In this document: positions 5,489-7,799 of the stretch, piece after piece
Position numbering within the stretch: position 1 is the first letter of the stretch
How the letters are laid out: every line of letters begins with the position of its first letter
Assembly (NCBI GenBank): GCA_964479445.1
Contig: CAYZMH010000118.1
Coordinates: 1 to 7,799 of the forward strand
DNA length: 7,799 bases
Source: CAYZMH01 sp964479445
Lineage (GTDB): Bacteria; Bacteroidota; Bacteroidia; Bacteroidales; GCA-2748055
Direction of reading: 5' to 3'
Program-made: the position numbers and the translations under genes
The notes under the pieces: model-generated
The model's database searches: none
What the model saw: only the letters and a program-made list of their open reading frames with translations
Told to the model about the DNA's origin: nothing

Positions 5489-5733
5489 AATGTCGGTTTC
5501 ATTTTACTGGTGTATAAATCATAAAATGATTTTTCAATTTGATCACGAACCCGGCGGAACTCAGTCCAGATGAACCCATCGGTACCGGTAGCCTTGGAAG
5601 GGTCTTCAAAACCCATATGCAAACGGTTTTTCACTTTTCCGAAAAAGGCCGGACACGTTTCGTTTGCATCATCGCAAACGGTTATCAAATAGTCCCATTC
5701 ATTGTTGGAATGTTGGGTTGCTGATTTTCCGCC
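5485..5733 (-). pseudogene. arsC: Arsenate reductase ArsC (LMW-PTP/thioredoxin type), N-terminal half missing
   Basis: The 82 codons between the arsR stop and TGA 5485-5487 encode the C-terminal half of a thioredoxin-coupled ArsC: KSATQHSNNEWDYLITVC, then DDANETCPAFF, NRLHMGFEDPSKATGTDGF and WTEFRRVRDQIEKSFYDLY. It retains two cysteines 7 residues apart (VCDDANETCP), equivalent to the Cys82/Cys89 redox pair of the staphylococcal enzyme, and the DP of the general-acid loop. The N-terminal P-loop (CX5R), with the nucleophilic Cys that attacks arsenate, is absent. Only a TTG at 5688 could initiate. The family is about 130-140 residues long, so roughly 55-65 are lost. Homology begins almost directly after the arsR stop, and the remnant is in the same frame as arsR, which points to a deletion that joined the two genes. 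It cannot reduce arsenate as written. Its stop overlaps the arsM start (ATGA). Confidence 0.88.
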
Positions 5734-6066
5734 TTAACAAAACAACTGATTATCAATATCGATTTTATCGAACAATCTTTCCATGGCTTCCCGCAGTGCT
5801 TTTACTTTTTCAGGATTAAGACAGTAATTGGTCCTGGACCCTGTTACTGTCCCTTTAATCAGCCCTGCATTTTTTAATTCATTGAGGTGCTGATTCACAG
5901 TGGTTCTTCCCAACGGCAATTCGTTGCTTATATCTCCTGAAATGCAGGTTTTTATTTCCGCCAGGTATTTAAGGATTTGTATTCTGGCAGGGTGGGCCAG
6001 CGCTTTAAACAAAACGGCGCACTCCTGTTCATCTTTGTCGAACAATTCGTTTTTTGCCAATACCAT
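5734..6066 (-). CDS. arsR: ArsR-family arsenic-responsive repressor
   Basis: The 110-residue winged helix repressor of the ArsR/SmtB family is expected to bind its operator as a dimer and release it on binding As(III). The fold is visible in order: CAVLFKALAHPARIQILKYL (16-35), then KTCISGDISNELPLGRTTVN (39-58) with the recognition helix, QHLNELKNAGLIKG (59-72) and the wing TVTGSRTNYCLNP. Cysteines are C16, C41, C82 and C110. The classical metal motif CxC at the start of the alpha-3/4 region is here C-I-S, so only C41 is left of the pair and the As(III) site must use others, perhaps C110 or C16. ATG 6066 lies just downstream of a perfect operator-like inverted repeat. It heads the operon arsR - arsC remnant - arsM - acr3. 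Confidence 0.93.
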   Translation of the reverse strand: MVLAKNELFDKDEQECAVLFKALAHPARIQILKYLAEIKTCISGDISNELPLGRTTVNQHLNELKNAGLIKGTVTGSRTNYCLNPEKVKALREAMERLFDKIDIDNQLFC

Positions 6067-6087
6067 TTTTGTCAGGTGTTATAGTTA

Positions 6088-6105
6088 TGACGTAAATATA
6101 CGTCA
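6088..6105 (-). promoter_or_regulatory. ArsR operator with embedded -7 box
   Basis: TGACGTA (6088-6094) and TACGTCA (6099-6105) form a perfect inverted repeat with a 4-bp AATA centre, 22 bp before the arsR start. On the minus strand its core reads TATATTTA (6100 to 6093), one base off the Bacteroidota -7 element TAnnTTTG. A bound repressor would therefore sit on the promoter. No convincing -33 element is visible 19-21 bp upstream. Confidence 0.7.
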
Positions 6106-6110
6106 AAATT

Positions 6111-6374
6111 TTAAATAACGTATGAATACGGCACAAAATTTTTAAAATATAGAATACATACCAGGATGTATTCCGGGTTATTATCTAATCGTTGCCAGGT
6201 TTTATATTCCTGTTCGGGGTGATCAGCGATTCCAGCGGGGTTTCGGGAAATCTGTTCAACAGCGTAATCGTCTTCCGGCTTTAAGCCTACTTTCCCATGC
6301 GGATGATGCGTTTCCTTCTTTTGTATTGATCCGGATTTTTTTGTAATTTGTTGATTTGAAAGGTGAAAAAGCAC
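6111..6374 (-). CDS. Unrecognised 87-codon frame, possibly a gene remnant
   Basis: A stop-free frame runs from about 6422 to the stop at 6111-6113; the only likely initiation codon is GTG 6374. The middle part (THHPHGKVGLKPEDDYAVEQ and ISRNPAGIADHPEQEY) has a protein-like composition, while the last 20 residues (from PEYILVCILYF) are produced by an AT-rich hairpin and T-tract that look like a terminator. No Shine-Dalgarno sequence or promoter is seen. I do not recognise the family. It may be the decayed tail of a former gene whose real end lay before about 6173, or a chance frame. Confidence 0.22.
   Translation of the reverse strand: MLFHLSNQQITKKSGSIQKKETHHPHGKVGLKPEDDYAVEQISRNPAGIADHPEQEYKTWQRLDNNPEYILVCILYFKNFVPYSYVI
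6135..6173 (-). terminator. Minus-strand terminator-like hairpin upstream of the ars promoter
   Basis: GAATACAT (6152-6159) and ATGTATTC (6166-6173) form a perfect 8-bp stem with a 6-nt loop. Reading on the minus strand it is followed by TATATTTTAAAAATTTT. It would shield the ars promoter from transcripts arriving from the right, or mark the end of a lost minus-strand gene. Confidence 0.5.
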
Positions 6375-6534
6375 CCTGTCAAATGAAAACCTGTGATTGC
6401 ATGATGGCAGCTTCCGAGTAGTTTACTATTGCAAAACATTGAACATAAACAAGCCATCAGCAAAAATCAATATACACGAGCATTCCTGTGAACATGGGTT
6501 ATCCATGTGAATTTAATAACCAGAATACAGAACG
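6375..6534. other. Leader region of the beta-helix gene
   Basis: No gene is seen. TACTATTG at 6424-6431 is one base off the -7 consensus TAnnTTTG and could drive the + strand gene at 6535, though a -33 partner is not clear. A perfect 6-bp hairpin, ACATGG (6492-6497) with CCATGT (6503-6508), lies in the presumed leader about 27 nt before the start codon. No Shine-Dalgarno sequence precedes the start. Confidence 0.4.
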
Positions 6535-7575
6535 ATGAAAACAAGAATTTATATGCTTCTGACAGGTGCCATGTTCTTCAATATGGCACTAAATGCAACC
6601 GTATGGCGAATAAGCAATATCAGCGGTGCTGATGCCGATTTCACTTCCATTCAGGATGCCAACGACTCTCACCTTGTGGCTTTTAGCGGTGACACCCTCT
6701 ATATTGAGCCTTCGTCCAGTACATATGGTAGTTCATTTAATGGGATCACCCTGAATAAATCCCTGGTTATTATCGGGAACGGTTACTTCCTGACTGAAAA
6801 TCCCGAAACACAGGCCAATAAAAACATTTCTAAAACTGCAAAAATCACTTTTGACACCGGCAGCGAAGGATCTGCCATAATGGGATGCAGTACAGGAAGC
6901 ATTGTCATAAGGTCGTCTGTTACAAATATTCTAATTGAAAGAAACCGGATTGAAGGATCAATCACTATGGAAAGTAGTTGCAGTGATATTGTTATCGCCA
7001 GGAATTATATTGTTTTAGATGGTTATCCTACAATAAGAGCCTCAAATGATGACATTTTTAACCTGCTGATTTACGGAAATTATATTGAAAGTAACAGCTC
7101 CCTAATGGATGATGCTGCTATCCGGTTAACATCATCCTCTTCATCCGGACTTATTGAAAACGTTATTGAAAATAATGTGATCTACAACGGGGTGACTATC
7201 GAAAACTCGGAATTCAACAACAATATCCTGCGCGATGGGACTTTTATTGCAACAAATTGCAGCTGTTTAAATAATATCGGTAACAGCGACCAGTTTGGCA
7301 CGGAAGACGGCAATCAGCAGGATGTCAACATGTTCGATGTGTTCATCGGTGATTATTCAGAGGGGGGTACCACCGACGGCCAGTGGCAGTTAAAAGATGG
7401 ATCACCTGCCAAAGGCGCTGGGATCAACGGGGTGGATTGCGGCATGTTTGACGGACTCTATCCCTACATCCTATCCGGCATTCCCAATATCCCTGCCATA
7501 TTCGAATACCAGCAGGTTTATAACAATGATGCTCAGGAAGTGGAAGTCACTTTCAGTATAAAATCAAATAATTAG
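6535..7575 (+). CDS. Secreted right-handed parallel beta-helix protein
   Basis: The 346-residue product has a Sec signal peptide (residues 1 to about 21: a short basic start, a hydrophobic core, then LNA-TVWRIS). A region typical of bacterial beta-helix proteins follows (NISGADADFTSIQDAND and GDTLYIEPSSSTY). At about 70-250 there are short alternating strands rich in N, S, I and V, seen in NILIERNRIEGSITM, DIVIARNYI, NLLIYGNYIES, LIENVIENNVIYNGV and EFNNNIL. These are the rungs of a pectate-lyase-like coil. The end (WQLKDGSPAKGAGINGVDCG, then MFDG and YILSGIPNIPAI) is the usual cap of this Bacteroidota group. No catalytic motif, carbohydrate-binding domain or type IX sorting domain is visible, so enzymatic or structural function is open. 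The start ATG gives a proper signal peptide. A second exported protein follows 68 nt later, probably in the same transcript. Confidence 0.85.
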   Translation: MKTRIYMLLTGAMFFNMALNATVWRISNISGADADFTSIQDANDSHLVAFSGDTLYIEPSSSTYGSSFNGITLNKSLVIIGNGYFLTENPETQANKNISKTAKITFDTGSEGSAIMGCSTGSIVIRSSVTNILIERNRIEGSITMESSCSDIVIARNYIVLDGYPTIRASNDDIFNLLIYGNYIESNSSLMDDAAIRLTSSSSSGLIENVIENNVIYNGVTIENSEFNNNILRDGTFIATNCSCLNNIGNSDQFGTEDGNQQDVNMFDVFIGDYSEGGTTDGQWQLKDGSPAKGAGINGVDCGMFDGLYPYILSGIPNIPAIFEYQQVYNNDAQEVEVTFSIKSNN

Positions 7576-7643
7576 TAACTGAGATGATCTGTTGTACCAA
7601 TAGATCAGGCGATAAAAAAAGCCACGCTCCCCGTTGCCCCGGC

Positions 7644-7799
7644 ATGAACTTCTTGCTTAGCACCAGGATAATGATTGCTTTCTGCCTCCAATTGACTTCG
7701 CTCTTACCAGCACAGGACATCATTAAGGCCGAGTACTTCTTTAACAGCGACCCGGGATTTGGGGCTGGAACGGATATTTCTATAACCACACCGGCCGGC
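7644..7799 (+). CDS. N-terminus of an exported protein, 3' truncated by window
   Basis: The frame is open from ATG 7644 to the right edge (52 codons). The first 24 residues, MNFLLSTRIMIAFCLQLTSL then LPAQ, form a good Sec signal peptide with likely cleavage before D25. The mature part, DIIKAEYFFNSDPGFGAGTD, resembles the N-terminus of large secreted Bacteroidota proteins that carry 'AEYFFDxDPGxGxG' and often a type IX secretion C-terminal domain, which would lie outside the window. An in-frame ATG at 7584 would add 20 residues (MICCTNRSGDKKSHAPRCPG) and bury the signal peptide, so 7644 is preferred. The 68-nt gap from the beta-helix gene holds a weak hairpin (TGATCT/AGATCA, 7585-7607) and no terminator, so the two genes are probably co-transcribed. 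Confidence 0.8.
   Translation, partial: MNFLLSTRIMIAFCLQLTSLLPAQDIIKAEYFFNSDPGFGAGTDISITTPAG

Overview
The window reads as a chromosomal segment of a Bacteroidota bacterium. Three things suggest this: promoter -7 boxes of the TAnnTTTG type before the tRNA gene and the AbiEi gene, an almost complete lack of Shine-Dalgarno sequences before starts, and the gene content (a sulfatase, a bPH2 membrane protein, and large secreted proteins with Sec signal peptides). The family-level placement (Marinilabiliales-like) is a guess from protein style only.

Layout. Positions 1-956 hold the C-terminal end of a sulfatase and a small membrane-anchored bPH2-domain protein, both on the + strand. A tRNA-Met(CAU) gene follows at 1066-1139 with its own promoter and terminator. 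The 270 bases after it are unusual: a 20-bp sequence starting at the tRNA 3' end recurs inverted about 125 bp on, the last 18 bp recur directly 189 bp on, and a second terminator-like hairpin follows. Next comes an AT-rich minus-strand cassette (1408-3241) encoding an AbiE-type (type IV) toxin-antitoxin pair. The AbiEi antitoxin is intact and has a clear promoter and TGTTCAT operator. The AbiEii nucleotidyltransferase toxin is cut by an in-frame TAA between its second and third catalytic aspartates.

From 3610 to 6066 is a minus-strand arsenic operon, in transcription order arsR - arsC remnant - arsM - acr3. ArsR has a perfect inverted-repeat operator over its promoter. The arsC remnant keeps the two redox cysteines of the thioredoxin-coupled arsenate reductases but has lost the whole N-terminal half with the nucleophilic Cys and P-loop. 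Its end overlaps the arsM start by ATGA, and acr3 starts 1 nt after the arsM stop. As written, the operon can sense arsenite, methylate it and export it, but should not reduce arsenate by itself.

From 6535 to the right edge, on the + strand, are a secreted parallel beta-helix protein and the first 52 codons of another exported protein. Two of the three functional modules (AbiE, ars) therefore carry one broken gene each, and the tRNA-proximal repeats suggest that the AbiE cassette sits at or near a former integration site.
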